Part shown: one piece after another, positions 1 to 12,400 of the stretch | Layout: each line of letters begins with the position of its first letter | Position numbering within the stretch: the stretch's first letter is position 1 | NCBI GenBank assembly: GCA_015657535.1 | Contig: JADHZB010000662.1 | Coordinates: 1-30,433, forward strand | Direction of reading: 5' to 3' | Length of the DNA: 30,433 nt | Source of the DNA: Nephromyces sp. MM_2019 | Taxonomy: Eukaryota > Apicomplexa > Aconoidasida > Nephromycida | Made by a program: the position numbers and the translations under genes | Notes under the pieces: model-generated | Told to the model about the DNA's origin: nothing | Database searches by the model: none | Seen by the model: the letters and a program-made list of their open reading frames with translations, nothing else

Positions 1-289
1 AGGATGTGTAATCTTGGGCGATGGGAAAAATAATATTGGAATATAATCCACATATAATAAAGTGTTTGAACATGTTTATAAGAGCTTAATACTAACAATT
101 GAAATATCTAAAATAAATTTGTGTGTAAATTTTTTATATAATATCCATCTTTGCATACACTCGCATGATGTCTATATATATTGTGTGTACTATTATCTAG
201 ATCTTATTTATTTGTGATGCTCGATATGTTGGCTTTAATGTTTTTATATAATTATATACATATATGTGTGTGTGTAAATAATTATTTAG
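1..289. other. AT/TG-rich stretch, probably intron of the Sec14-like gene
   Basis: No convincing exon was found upstream of the acceptor at 288-289. The stretch holds TGTGT and TATATA tracts typical of the first 2.3 kb. A 5' exon of the Sec14-like gene may begin before position 1. Confidence 0.4.
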
Positions 290-868
290 ATTGACCTTAA
301 AGTATATAATCAACCAAAGGCAACTCGTATTAGAATGTTTGAATATAGATTTGTACCCCCTGATGATTTACCTAAATATTTTGGATTTACCAATAATTGT
401 AACAACTTGAATTTTTACACACATTATACATATATATATATATATATATTCTTTATATACACACACTTACATGTATATATACACATATATATTACACACA
501 CAAACACTATTTTGTTTTGTAGACACAGCAAGCACACGACTTCAAGAACAACAGTTATCAGTAAGCAAATAAACTATGCACGAATTTAAATATGCATAGA
601 TTTATGTGTGTATATCTTGTGTGTGTATATATCTTTTGCATACCTACACATCTTTTTGTATGTATTCTCCTTGTGTCTAAATATTATTGGGTATATGTTC
701 ATATACTGTTTGTATGTGTGTATAATTGAATTTTGTGTGTAGAATGAATTAAGAAGTTGGGAAATTGGCAAATGGTGGATGAGACATCTTTACTTATCAG
801 TTGATATATCAAACCAGATGACTTCCTTATTAGACCCTACAAATAAATTATTCAAAAATGATAGTTAA
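290..868 (+). CDS. Sec14/CRAL-TRIO-like lipid-binding protein, 3' end (5' partial)
   Basis: Three exons read as one frame: 290-398 (acceptor tttag, donor gtaaca), 523-560 (donor gtaagc) and 743-868 (ending TAA). They give about 90 C-terminal residues. The first exon carries FVPPDDLPKYFGF, which resembles the 'fI.pe.LP.eyGG' signature closing the lipid-binding lobe of Sec14/CRAL-TRIO domains; the segment just before it (IDLKVYN) matches the strand that usually precedes it. Family members bind and transfer phosphoinositides or other lipids between membranes. After the domain come a short Gln/Ser linker (RLQEQQLS) and a tail with a Trp-rich stretch (GKWWMRHLYL). The upstream exons, holding most of the domain, lie outside the window or could not be placed in 1-289. 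The coding look of the last two exons is good; the family name rests on one motif and could be wrong. Confidence 0.5.
431..450. repeat. (TA)n simple repeat
   Basis: A TA dinucleotide run inside the intron between the first two visible exons of the Sec14-like gene, followed by ACACAC tracts. Confidence 0.85.
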
Positions 869-1170
869 CTGTATGTGTGTGTGTTTGGTTATGTTTATAA
901 GTGTGTGTGTATGATTTATTTACCCACTAATATAATAATATGTCTTTGGATTCTATTTACTCCGTCAAATTAACTGGCTAGATTCGAAAAATAGCACTTT
1001 GAATGCGTACACACAATTTTATATGGATTACACAAACATATATAAAAAGTTGTAGTTGACCCTAATTTACACACATCACACACCTGTACTTAGATCGTGC
1101 ATAGTAAACAATACGTATGTGCTATCATGGTGTGTGTTAAGTAAGAAAATATCAAATTTTCAGCCTTTAC

Positions 1171-1240
1171 ATATATATATATATATATATATACGTGTTT
1201 GTGCGTGTGTGTGTATGTATGCATGTGTATTTGTATGAGT
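1171..1240. repeat. (AT)n followed by (TG)n tract
   Basis: A perfect AT run at 1171-1193 passes directly into a TG-rich run, with TGTGTGTG and related steps up to about 1237. It is a compound microsatellite in the convergent spacer. Confidence 0.85.
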
Positions 1241-1734
1241 AGAAAATTTCTTTTGGTTGTATCAAATTTTCCAAATTCTAAACACACAAAATCCACATAA
1301 TTTATATTTTTATGTATACTGTGTGTATTTAGATTGTATATTCAATATATTATGTGTAATAACTTCTCTGAAATAATACACACACACAAAAGACATCTTA
1401 TGAACACATTTTTACACCTTCTACCCAATTTAAACTATACGTTCAATAATACACACATAACTATATTATAATTTCCTTTTTTATTATAATAAATTCATTT
1501 TTTTCACTATTAACACTCAAACTTTTACACATTTTTAACAATATATAAAATTAAAATTAAGATTGATATTTGTATATTTATATATATATATGCTAACTAA
1601 TTAGATAAAACTGATATAGATTTATCGATTTTTAGATAAAAATTATATACGATTTCTACAGTTTGCAAATTCAATTCACAAATAAGAAATATATCTTTTG
1701 ATACACAAAAATGGACTATAGTTCTTATAAACAT

Positions 1735-1900
1735 ATAAAACATATTTTTTTATATACACACATAAAACATATTTTTTTATATACACACATAAAATAGATT
1801 TCTTTATATACACACATAAAATAGATTTCTTTATATACACACATAAAATAGATTTCTTTATATACACACATAAAATAGATTTCTTTATATTAACACACCC
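1735..1900. repeat. 27-bp tandem minisatellite, about six units
   Basis: The core TATATACACACATAAAA recurs with starts at 1751, 1778, 1805, 1832 and 1859, exactly 27 bp apart, with a degenerate unit at 1886. Related but diverged ACACAC/TTTCAT units continue to about 1970. Because 27 is a multiple of three, the minus strand stays open and would read a nine-residue repeat (KKSILCVYI). This is best explained as a by-product of the repeat. Confidence 0.9.
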
Positions 1901-2497
1901 AAAGCATGTTTCATATATAAACACACCCATATAAAAAATATGTTTCATTTATACACACACAAGAAAATTTCCTTTTGAAGTTAATAAGAGTTTCATGTGT
2001 TTAAGTGTATTTTTAAAATAAAATTATAATCAAAATATAATATCTCACTTTTAGAGTGGTGTTATATTTTGCGATATTACATTAGAGTTTACACATATAT
2101 ATACGTATATATTTATTTAAAAGTGTGTGTAACTATCTTTTTTATGGATGTGTGAAAATATTTCTGATAAATTTATATAAAGGACATTGTGTGATTTTTA
2201 ATCATAGATATTTATATAGAAAATAGTGTGTGAATTTTTGAGCTATGTAGAGTTATAATTGTGTTTATGCCTATTAGCACTGGATACATTTATTTATCAA
2301 ATAGTTGGAAAAATGTGTAAAAATAACCTTATTAAAACATTTGAACTTTCTGTTTATAATTCGTGTAGCCTCTCAAATCATTAAATGTGCACACCATAAC
2401 AAAAAATTGGTTTTTGTAAAATCAAAAAATCGTATTATAAAAAGAATTAATCATTTGAAAATTGTGTATAAGTTTTATATAGATTGAGTTTTTGATG

Positions 2498-4059
2498 TTA
2501 AAAACGTTTAATTACACTATAATCAAGTAAAAATGTGCAAATTGCACTACCTAAACAACACAAATGAAACATCTCATGGTAGCCAAATATATTCTTGATT
2601 GGGTTAGGTCTACGAATGGCATACATAGCACCACCCACGATATATAGGGATGATAATGAAAATGTCATTGTTACTTCAAACAGTGTCATATTTCTGAGCA
2701 AGTCTAATATTGCAAAACTGTGTAGACAGCCCACAAATATATAAAACAATGTCCGCTTCAACGAAGATTGAAGTGTATAATAACCACCCAATGATACAAG
2801 GATTCCTGTGTGTATATATTGTATAGAGAATAGGTATTTAATTATGGCTAAGACTATTGTAGAATCGATTTTAGTTTTGTTCTATTATGGGTGCTTGTTT
2901 TTTAGGACTATTTGGAATTATATGTGAGGTATATAAAAGGTTCAGGGTTGCTTGAGGAAATGATTAAATAAGATTTTATAAAGATGTAAAATCTTTCTCA
3001 AGAGTTTAAGCAAAGGTTATATAATATATAAGTTTACTTATATAATCACTCTCCTAATAAATTTACTAAGTGGGAATTTAACAGGCTTTAAATCTTATGT
3101 GATAAATCGAGGGTTGAAATACATATCAGTTATTAATACAAAATTAACTATAGCAATGTTTCACCCACCATAGAGGGATACAGCCCATTGGATTGAAGGT
3201 ATTAAGATGGATGAAATGCCTTCCAATAGGTGAATAGAAACAGGGAATGTTGAACCACTAATCATTAGGAAAATTCCTGATAAGATAGGTTTTAATGTGT
3301 GTAAGCAATTTCACAAAAATATACTAAATTGGTGCTGTAGATTTGACATAAAATTGTGAATATCAATTAAACTCGTGAAAATTTGTTGAGTTTCCATTCA
3401 CTACCGAGCGTGTAATAATTTGTTTTATATATCTGTTAGTTATTTCTAAAGATAGGTTGACTGCATTTAAGCTTAATTTAGTTGTGTACAAATTATGGGC
3501 ATAATTGATGAAATTAAATTGTTAAAGTCTACAAGTTGTTTAAATAATCGTCAGAAAAAACGAAGGATATAAACAAACAAGACTTTATTCGTGCTAAGCT
3601 AAATATCAGTCATATAATGGATAAATTAATGAATGCTTAATCAATTGGTTTATCCAAGTTAGTAATCTACACAGTCAATTTTAAAGCAATTTTATTGTAA
3701 AAAAAAAATTTTGTCAATCTATAGTTAATATATTTCAAACCTGCGTGATCCAACCTTTGTAAGAAAGCTGTAACCGAATTGTTCCATTTGAAATTATGGT
3801 ACAACGCCGAGCTCGCAAAATTGGAAATGGCGGAAATGCATGCTACACTGACGGAAATTATTGCTTTCGTTGACTTGCATGCTCTTAATAGTGAATATAC
3901 CCAGAAAGGGCTAATGAAGACTAAGAAGAGGTGGATTTTACCCCGCATTACAGGCACATGCCTAAAGTCATAAGCAAGATCAGATGTTGAGCTGCATTTA
4001 GAAGTTTCAGTCATCAAAACTGGAACTGAAGGATTCGGACGATATTTAATACTTTCCAT
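2498..4059 (-). CDS. Hemolysin III / PAQR-family membrane protein, complete, 3 exons
   Basis: Exons on the minus strand are 4059-3741, 3276-3169 and 2805-2498, with introns of 464 and 363 bp, both phase 1 and both rejoining as G|GA. The joined product is 244 residues, the usual size for bacterial-type HlyIII proteins, with about seven hydrophobic segments after an approximately 35-residue polar N-terminus. Visible family motifs are RGKIHLFL near the first helix, SSALYH, LDHAG at the first splice, RRPNP and GYHEMFH near the C-terminus. The Ser/His of SSALYH, the Asp/His of LDH and the HxxxH pair form the proposed metal site of the CREST/PAQR hydrolase-like superfamily. The 'hemolysin' name is historical; eukaryotic members sit in internal or plasma membranes, and their substrates are mostly uncertain. 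All key residues are intact. Donor 1 is an atypical gtttga. It converges on the Sec14-like gene. Confidence 0.85.
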
Positions 4060-6325
4060 TTTTCTTAGATATGTTCTTGATATGGAAATTTTTAGGGATA
4101 TAAGGGTCTATTAGTAGAGTTTCTGGTTTTCAAATTTCCAACTTATGTTATATTAATCATGAATATCCCAAATAATTTGAAAAATATAAGCCGAGATACA
4201 TTAAATCTATCTAGCTATATAAAAGCAAATATGCTAGTAGGTACTAATGACACTTGTAGGTCAAAAATTAAAATTTGTATAGAGTTGTATATTAATCGAG
4301 AGTTAAATAACAATCGCGGTGAAGATCTTTGTTTTGAAAAGCTATTGTGGTATTTTACATGACATGTTTATTACTTGCTAAATGTAATAATATTTAGTGT
4401 AAAAATTAGAACACATTTCCTGTCTTATCCTCCCTTGCTTACACCTTCCTAACACTTGGTACCAAAGTTGCAATTTTTGAAACATATTTACTTATTTCCT
4501 AGCTTGGGGAAATTACTCTAACTTAGAGCTTTGAAAATTGCAGACTAAAATTTTTCATAAATGAATTATTGCTACTACAACTTAAACACTTTCCTAACAT
4601 AGAATTGGCTTACTTAAGAAAATAGAATTTGTACATAATTCACATAAAATTGGTAGAACCAAATTTCGATCGGTTCATAAATCTTATGAAGCAATAAAAC
4701 GAATCGATATTTCTATCCTATTATTTATTGATTTAGTGGTTAGTAAGTCAGTAAACAAATTAGAGTTTTGAAAATTTATTTGATAAGCTTCTTGTCATTT
4801 ATCATCGTAATTTCTGAATTAAATTTCGACAAGAAGCATAGCTTTACATGTTAAAGTAAATTCGTTTCAGCCTATCTATATTTTTCGCATTTTATTAACA
4901 TGATTGCATATATAAATTTCAAGCTTATTGTTTTAATGACTAGTTTTTCTCTGAAATGAATTTTTTGAAACTTGTTAAAATTTTTATCTAATGATTGTCC
5001 TACTTATTAGCTTGGATGTTTTTACAAGGAAATCTTAAAAAACTTGGCATATTTCCAAAGAAAAACTTATCTGTTTAATTTTGTATATTCTACTATTAGA
5101 TGTATTTGCTTAGAAGTTTGTATGGATATATTGAAAACTGATTTTATTTTACCATAAAAGATATGACCAAATATTAACCCGAGTTTTTAGATAATAGTTT
5201 TGTATTAAATAGCACACACGTCACTAAAGAGTATCCCTGACTAAAGTGATTTAGTAGAGCAGTTCTAATGAGCACCACATAAATTGCCTTAAATAAAAAT
5301 TCTCAATTGAAATCTTGAGATGAAATATTGATCAAATTGAAGAGGATTAAATAAATCAGAAGGAGACCAAAATTAAACCGAAGCTAAAATGCATTTTCCA
5401 GTTAAAATTGTTTTAATAAAATTACATTTTGGAATACAGTCATATTTAAAAATATAATTGTAAAGCCTAAAAGACATACGTAGTATCTACACACATCTTT
5501 GTTTCGTGAAGCTTTTACCCTTTATTTTGGTTATTCTGGATGATTAATTAGGATAGTACTTCATAATCAATCACTGGGTATAAGCTTTCTATGGGACTTA
5601 GATCAATTTCACTGATGATTTATTGTGTGTCGCTTATGCCTATGATATGGTATTATTTTATTCACAAATTTGCTTGAATCCTAGATTTAATATCTTTTCT
5701 CAATTGGGGAATTAAATTTTTGAGAAAATTATGAAAGGGTAAAAAGCAAAGTTCAAAAAGGTTTCTGTTATTGTAGCACTCCATTATGGTACTGAGCTTA
5801 TCAATTCTGATCTGAGGAGTTTCAAACTTGAAATGATTTTAAGTCACTAGATAGTTTTAGATAGCTACTTTTTGAAATCACTAGTTATGCTAGAATCATG
5901 CTATGTTACTTTAATGAAGTTTTTGTCAAACAGGTAAAATTTTCTAGCAAACATCTAGCTTGAAAATATTATTAGCCAAGCCTGATCTTTTTAATGAAAC
6001 TTAAGAGGAACTTCAAATGTAAGAGCAAATATTTATCAAGTATTATCCATATTACGTATTATTATCTTTTCTGTGGCAAAATAAATGCCTTTAAGTTCAT
6101 ATCTATCCCATTTTTAGGGGCAACGACTGATTTCAGGGAAATTTATTTAACTGTTAGAAAATAAAATTTGAAATTGATAAGCTATCGTTACTCTAAGCTA
6201 TGGGAGGGTATTATTTGCTCAAAATATGTCTAATTATTTTTTTCTGGAATCTCTGTCATGGTCAAGCATTTGATCAATATAGCATAGGTGATTAAGCATT
6301 AAAAAGCCTCTTAAGGCAAATCAAA
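4060..6325. other. Gene-poor spacer between hemolysin III gene and paralog A
   Basis: About 2.3 kb of AT-rich DNA upstream of two divergently oriented genes. It should contain both promoters, but no element can be recognised. A 67-codon open frame at 4159-4362 has no recognisable motif. TGTGT tracts are rare here compared with the first 2.3 kb. Confidence 0.5.
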
Positions 6326-9300
6326 ATGTTTAAAGTTTGTTTCCTATTAATTCTATACGGCGAAAAATTATATATATCCAAAATTTAATGAATTTTTAGG
6401 CATTGAAAAGTGGAATAGTTTCTATCAAAGAAATAGTGAATCTCTTGATGCTCTTACTAGAATTATAAAAACATCTTTCGTAGAAGGCTATAGTGATACT
6501 TCGTATTATTACGCCTCTACTCAAGAAGAAAATGAGCAATGGATCTACTTTTTAAATAATTATCTTAAAGTTCCAATGATCAATGAACCTAGTGTAAGTG
6601 TAATAATTAACCCGAAAATAATCAATTAACATAAAAAAAAGTATATTTTGGCTTCACATGATCTAAACCAAAAGTTAATGAGGTAATTTATTGAAATTAT
6701 AATTTTATAGGGTAGTACTCAGTCGGGTTCAGTAAGTTGGTTTGACAGATATGCCACTACACTAATAGAGAGGTTTATTAGTTTAAGACATTTTAGGAAA
6801 AATTATGCTGATCTTAAATGTCTGTTCAAAAATTGTATTTTAGACGCAAAATGTGTGAATGATGTGCTTCAAGATATATATTTGTCGCTATGTGGTAGGC
6901 ACTTGCTTATATTTGAAATTGAATTTATTGTTTCAATGTAATTTATACGATTTTGATTGCAGGTAAAATCTCTCTCTCAGATACAGGAAATGAAACACTG
7001 GTGAAACATAAAAAAAGTAATGTGATTAACCTTTGATCAAAGTTATTGAACTATAAAATATTTTATATAATTACACCTTTAAAATAATATGTTTACTTAT
7101 TGGCTAATGAGATTATATTTTTTATTTGAAAAATCTTTTGGTTAAATTCAGTTCTTGTTGTTCTGCAAATAAAAGAGTTGTACAAATTCGTACTTTTAAA
7201 TTATAACAAACAAAAGGTTTATGTATCCAACAAAAATTATTTTATTGAAGCTGAAAATCACGCCACTTACAGTGGTCTATCTGATTATGATACTGTAAAA
7301 TATTATTGCCATTTGAATATGGATAGCTTGAATATGGAAGAAGAGAAGTTATGTGGTATTATAAAACGCACTAAAATTGACACCGGTTTGAAAATTAATA
7401 GGATTTACAATAGCATGCTTCTAGATCCTGGAACTTATTACTATTGTGCTAGAAAACAAAAGAACGGATATAATAATCTGGATTACACTAATCTCTTGCT
7501 TTGTTATTATTGGAGGTTCAAATATCTTTATAGCCGTGCATCTATTGATAGGCATAGTGGATTCTCAGCACTTTTAGAAATGCTGAATAAGCTTTATAAT
7601 ACATCCTATGATTTCCCTACACTAACCAATTTAAAGATTTCCAGGCGTGTGTGCCCTTTCCATTCTCAAACATTACAATTTTCAAGAGAAACTAGAGAAT
7701 CTCCACATTTGATAAAACAATTCTTAATGAATAATTTTGGGGTTTACACTTCACCTAATGATGTTTTCAAGTTGGTAATCCTAAGATTATATCCTTTTGG
7801 TCGGCAAGTGAATAAACTATAGACATTTTGTCAAATATATTAACAAGTTCACTTAGTCTTAGCTATAAGATAAAAACAGTCTAGTATTCGTAATATTATA
7901 AATTAGAAAAACCATTATATTCATAAGAAACTATTTAAATAAATCAGTAATATATATGTTTAATATTTTATTTCCAGCTGAACCATTTAAAACCTATGTT
8001 TTGGCAATACCTCAATCAGTCGCTATAATGCAGAAATTTGTGAAGCACCTAAATGATCTACAAGGTCAAGTAGAAAATGGTTACAATTTGTTCCGAATCG
8101 ATAATAATGAGCCTATTAATTTAGAGCAATGGTTTTTTATTGCCCAAAATTTTATGGTATTAGAATATCAATCGGTATGTAACAGGACAAATAATTGTGC
8201 TTATAGTATTAGAGTTATCTATAATTTTTTTGAAAATTCTGTTACCATTTATCAATATACACTAATGCAAATTTTCTAAAATCTTAAAATTGTTTTTTAC
8301 ATGATAATTTAGTATAATCAACAGATCATTAGTTATAAAGAAGCTATAGAGGAATCAGTTTTTAAAGAAGCTTTACAACACTTGTTAATCAAAGGTTATG
8401 GTAACGAACAAACCATTTCTCAAGAATTAAGGAAATATAGAAAAATTTTTTGGTTTGATTTTATTTTAAAGCTATATATTTATACATATGGTAAGTTAAA
8501 ACATAAAACTTTTTTCCATAAAAAAAAAAATTATGAAATTTTTCTCAGATATAACATTCCAAGATAAACAATATGAAACCAATCAAAGTAATTTCAAGTT
8601 GCAATAATTCCTTAAGTTTCTAGACATTTTGTTTATTTTTATTAGATACAGAACTCAGTTATCTGTAATACCATTTTAATTTACATTAACGCAAATCTTA
8701 TATTTTTATTAATAATACCACTATGTTATTTTGTTTTTATCCAATTTTAAACTGCAGTCAAAATTATCTATAAATTAATCCCAATTAGGCTTAAGATTAA
8801 TTTTATAGACAAACCCTTCGATCGATTTTACATACCAACAACGGACTATTATAATCGTCTTTCACATACAAAATGGCCAGCTTGGAAAAAGTTTTTAAGT
8901 ATGGCAACCCATTATAAAGGTCATCTTTGTCAAAATCTTTGTCCCATTTGGATTGACAACATGAAACTTACTACTGAATGGATTAATGAAAACATGCATA
9001 TAGAAGAAGAATATGCCACTTTTGTTTTTCCAAGAAACTCTTTTTATAAGAGTATTGATAAATCAATAAAAGGGTCTGAATCTGAGGATGGATTGAAGAA
9101 ACTTATGCTTAAAACTTTTTTGGATATATTGATGGCACCTGTCAGTATTCGCAATTTTAAAGATAGGCTTTTTAAGCATAATATTACAAACCTTGATTCA
9201 AGACAACTAGTCATACAGCATATTCATAGCTTATACAGGAGTTACATAAATGTTTCGTTCGGTTATAGACACCAACCAACAATTTATAGCATTTTAAAGA

Positions 9301-9488
9301 TGAATAGTTTAGCTTTAGAACCTAAGGAACCCAACTGGCTTAGAGGCTTGAGAAATTCCAAAGTCTTGAATTTTAAGAATAATTGTCTTTTTTCTTCATT
9401 TTTTCGAGAGTTTGAAATTGTTGAAAATTCTTCAAAGACAGATGATCAGATTTTTGAAAATTTTAAGCCAAGGATCTATCATCTTTGA
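6326..9488 (+). CDS. Paralog A: secreted two-module protein of unknown function, 9 exons
   Basis: Not a family I recognise. Predicted exons: 6326-6359, 6400-6593, 6711-6894, 6981-7016, 7152-7799, 7978-8174, 8325-8490, 8549-8587 and 8758-9488, joining to 742 codons with one open frame. Exon 1 encodes a short hydrophobic leader (MFKVCFLLILYG), so secretion is likely. Intron 1 is only 40 nt and would need a GC donor (g|gcgaaa); every other intron is GT-AG. Exons 2-5 (residues about 12-365) and 6-9 (about 366-742) are repeats of one module, each with an EQW motif (about 57-59 and 415-417), a b-exon ending in Gly split at phase 1, and a C-terminal hydrophobic block (NDVFKLVILRLYPF and NCLFSSFFREFEIV). 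There is no transmembrane segment beyond the leader, and mainly helical structure is expected. Exon structure was fixed by comparison with paralog B. Confidence 0.75.
6400..7799 (+). repeat. Paralog A, module 1 (exons 2-5)
   Basis: First copy of the four-exon module: exon lengths 194, 184, 36 and 648 nt with boundary phases 1-0-1-1-1. It ends in NDVFKLVILRLYPFG. It aligns by order, phase and motif with 7978-9488. Confidence 0.7.
7978..9488 (+). repeat. Paralog A, module 2 (exons 6-9)
   Basis: Second copy of the module: exon lengths 197, 166, 39 and 731 nt, with the same phases up to the stop codon. The long last exon starts like exon 5 (a strand-like block, then a Tyr/Phe-rich step) and ends in the same hydrophobic block, here CLFSSFFREFEIV, followed by an acidic tail. 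Confidence 0.7.
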
Positions 9489-12400
9489 CCTGAAACTCAT
9501 TCAGGAGTATTTAAGAATTTGGGTTTTTGATTCTGTTTACACTGAATAAATCAGATATTTTAATCCAAGTTCAACTTATTAAGGAGTGATTTCACAAATA
9601 TTTACTGTTTAAATTTCATAATTAGATAGATCAATTAAAATTTAATTAAGATAGAGCTGACAGTGTGGATTGGTTTCTTATTTTTAATTTAACTCATGCT
9701 TTATATTGCTCAATAAATTATTTAATTAGCACATTTTAGACATAAATGTTGCTCAATAAGCAAATTGGAGTTGGCAATATTTATACAATTCGTCTCATTA
9801 AGCTTGTTAATTGCACAGTATCGTCTAGTATAGGTAGTGCTTAGTCACCTCCCGTTGAAGATCTAACATTATATAAAATTAAAGATAGATTCATGATTTA
9901 AACACTAAAACCATTGATTTTTTCCTTCAATAGAGTTTAAAACAATTTTCTACCATAAAATAAAATTCTAAAATATACTCACTGAAGATCAATCACACTG
10001 AAATAACATCCCATTTTTATTATCACTTAGAATTCATTCATACTTGACTAGCTAACCGTTTATTAGTTAATCGACAATTTATTTTTAAGACCACAAAACT
10101 TGGAATGAAATCATAAATCATTTTGAAAGCTGCTTTAAAGTTGTTTATAAATTCTTTGTCCAGCCATTTATTTAGATGCATCGATCATTCAAAGTTTCGA
10201 TTGGTTTTGGAAAAATACTTATATTTTGTTGCTTTTAAATTGATTAAATTTACATTTTAGTGTCCAACACATACTATCTATCAAAGAAACGATTAGTCCA
10301 TTTAAAGCTACATTAGAGAAAATTGAAGATTTTTCCACTTAGCCTTATTATAATTTTAGCTGGAAAGATAGCTTCATAGTGATCACTGGATCGGGTAGTG
10401 TATATATAGTGGACTGTGACAAACTTATAATCTAACGAGTTTCTAGTTAACGTCCTGAGAGTATTATAGCTAACTAGTGAGTTATTATGCAACCTATTTG
10501 TTGCTATAATTATTACACAACTAGTAAAATTAGTTATACGTGGTGAGTGTTTGTACTAATTAGTTATTCCACGAGGAGATATCGGGAAGAGTGTTTTCCT
10601 AGCTAGTTAAATTAGTGAAGATCTGGGCTGGAACTTGTGCATTAGCTAGAGACTATCAATTATAATCAGGAAGAATGTTAAAGAGTTTATTAGGTTCAGT
10701 TTAGTGAAAAATAAAATTATATAAGAATTTGGGTAAATTTTTATGTATTCGTAAATGCTTCAGTTGTTAAAATAATATACTCTCCTTTCTTTTTTCTTTT
10801 ATTTTGGGATGAATCTTCAAAAATTAAGATTTTTGGCATCATTGAAATCCAAGAGATTCGAGCACAGTCTTTGCAAAATCCTTGCCTTAACGCTTAAATA
10901 CCATTTAGATTGATTTAGTTGCACTCTAGTGTGGTAGCTACAACATATGTCTACAATTTCTTGCTGAAAATATTTTTTTAATTGCTTAGTTTTGCTCATT
11001 ATTGCTTAGGCTCGTGAAATTCCGCCTATTCTAGCTAATCCTGGCCTGTCCACTAGAATTACTAGTATGTTAAGATTGTGATGGAGAAGGCTAGTCTACA
11101 TACATTCCATCTGGTTTTATTATTAAATTCCATATTTTTATTAATGTAGTCGATTCCAAGTAAATTGCAACCATACCTATTATTCAGGTGTAATTATAGC
11201 ACTTTGAGTCCCTAACAATAGAAGTATACTTAATTTAATTCAGAAAATCTATCAAGCAAAGCATAATAAATTCACACGATTTTCTGATTCGTTTCTCAAA
11301 TTTATGATTCATTAAGGCTCACATGATCTAGGTTGCGTTTAGAATGTTAAATAGATTAGTTTTATCTTACTAAGCATAATAATCGGTACAACAGTACCTG
11401 TTATATTAGATACATGCTAAGTTGGTACCAACGAGCCTTTTATTCAGGACCCAAACTTAAGGTAGCGTGATACATTGATTATGTTAGATGTAACTTCAAT
11501 TACAAAGTTTATAATATGCTTTTGAAATTTAAAAGCTCTAGTTTCCTTATTTAAAACCTAATTTTAACTAAATAACATCAGAGTTAGGTTGAATTATCCT
11601 CACGGTCTACTCGTATTGAAGTTTTTAATTGCAATTTTGAGTTATCTAGCAAACAACTTATCGATTTAAACAGTGCTTTTAGGTAAGTAGTTTATCTAGA
11701 ACTTGACAAATTGCTATCTGCCCTTACCTAACTTTTGGTTTCTTGATACGAAATTGAGAAAGCCTTAAATTTGTTCCAGAAATTGGGTTCATGAATCTCA
11801 AGCTCCTATGTAATTTAAAACCCATCTACTTGGCTGAGACTGAAATCTACTATTATTACCTCCAAAATATCCGAAAGCTTAACTTTAGTACCAGTTGTAA
11901 ACTCATTCTAATTTCCAACTATCATTTAATGCATGTTTATTATGAAATCTCTATTTGCCTCAGGTATAGCCACTAAAAGTAAGCCTCATCAAGTGTTTCT
12001 ATTACTAACTAGTTTATATGTAAGTGGACAATAAACTAATTGTTTTGAGGTTTATTTTAATCATTTACTGAAGGAAATATTAAGATTTATTCAATCCATT
12101 TCATTTTAAGTAATAAGAACGAAACTAAAATGCATTCATGATTAGGTAGACTTTATATATTTAATTAATTTATCTGTCAAATTATTTTTGAATATAAGCT
12201 AATCATTTGCTTAAAAGTCGATCTTGCTGTCACGCCTATTTGTGCTATCCAACTAAGCTTCTGTAAAATCAATGTTAAATTTTATTGAACAGTTCATACA
12301 CCCTAGAAAGTAAATGGGGTTGAATTGGGTCACATTCTTTCTTTCTATTAAAGTTTTCGGAATTACTTCTAATCATTCTATTTTAAAATGCTTAATCAAA

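Larger units (their letters stand above)
869..2497. other. Convergent intergenic spacer, rich in TGTGTA/TACACA
   Basis: This spacer lies between the 3' ends of the Sec14-like gene (+) and the hemolysin III gene (-). It is crowded with TGTGT, ACACA and TATATA tracts on both strands and holds a 27-bp minisatellite. The short open frames here are low-complexity (IYIYIY, THTHKH) and are products of the repeats, so no gene is called. Confidence 0.6.

Noticed and set aside
1676..1948. 90-codon minus-strand frame with repeated KKSILCVYI
   Set aside because: Created by the 27-bp minisatellite, whose period is a multiple of three; no start context, splice or domain evidence.
3779..3973. 64-codon + strand open frame
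   Set aside because: It is antisense to exon 1 of the hemolysin III gene, whose minus-strand frame carries clear family motifs.
4159..4362. 67-codon + strand frame with an ATG, divergent from the hemolysin III gene
   Set aside because: No motif, leader, splice support or paralog; possible by chance in a 2.3-kb AT-rich spacer.
6117..6123. TTTTTAGGGG as a telomere-like repeat
   Set aside because: A single occurrence without tandem copies.
10817..10999. 60-codon minus-strand frame in the A-B spacer
   Set aside because: Some protein-like composition but no homolog recognised, no neighbouring exon and no paralog.
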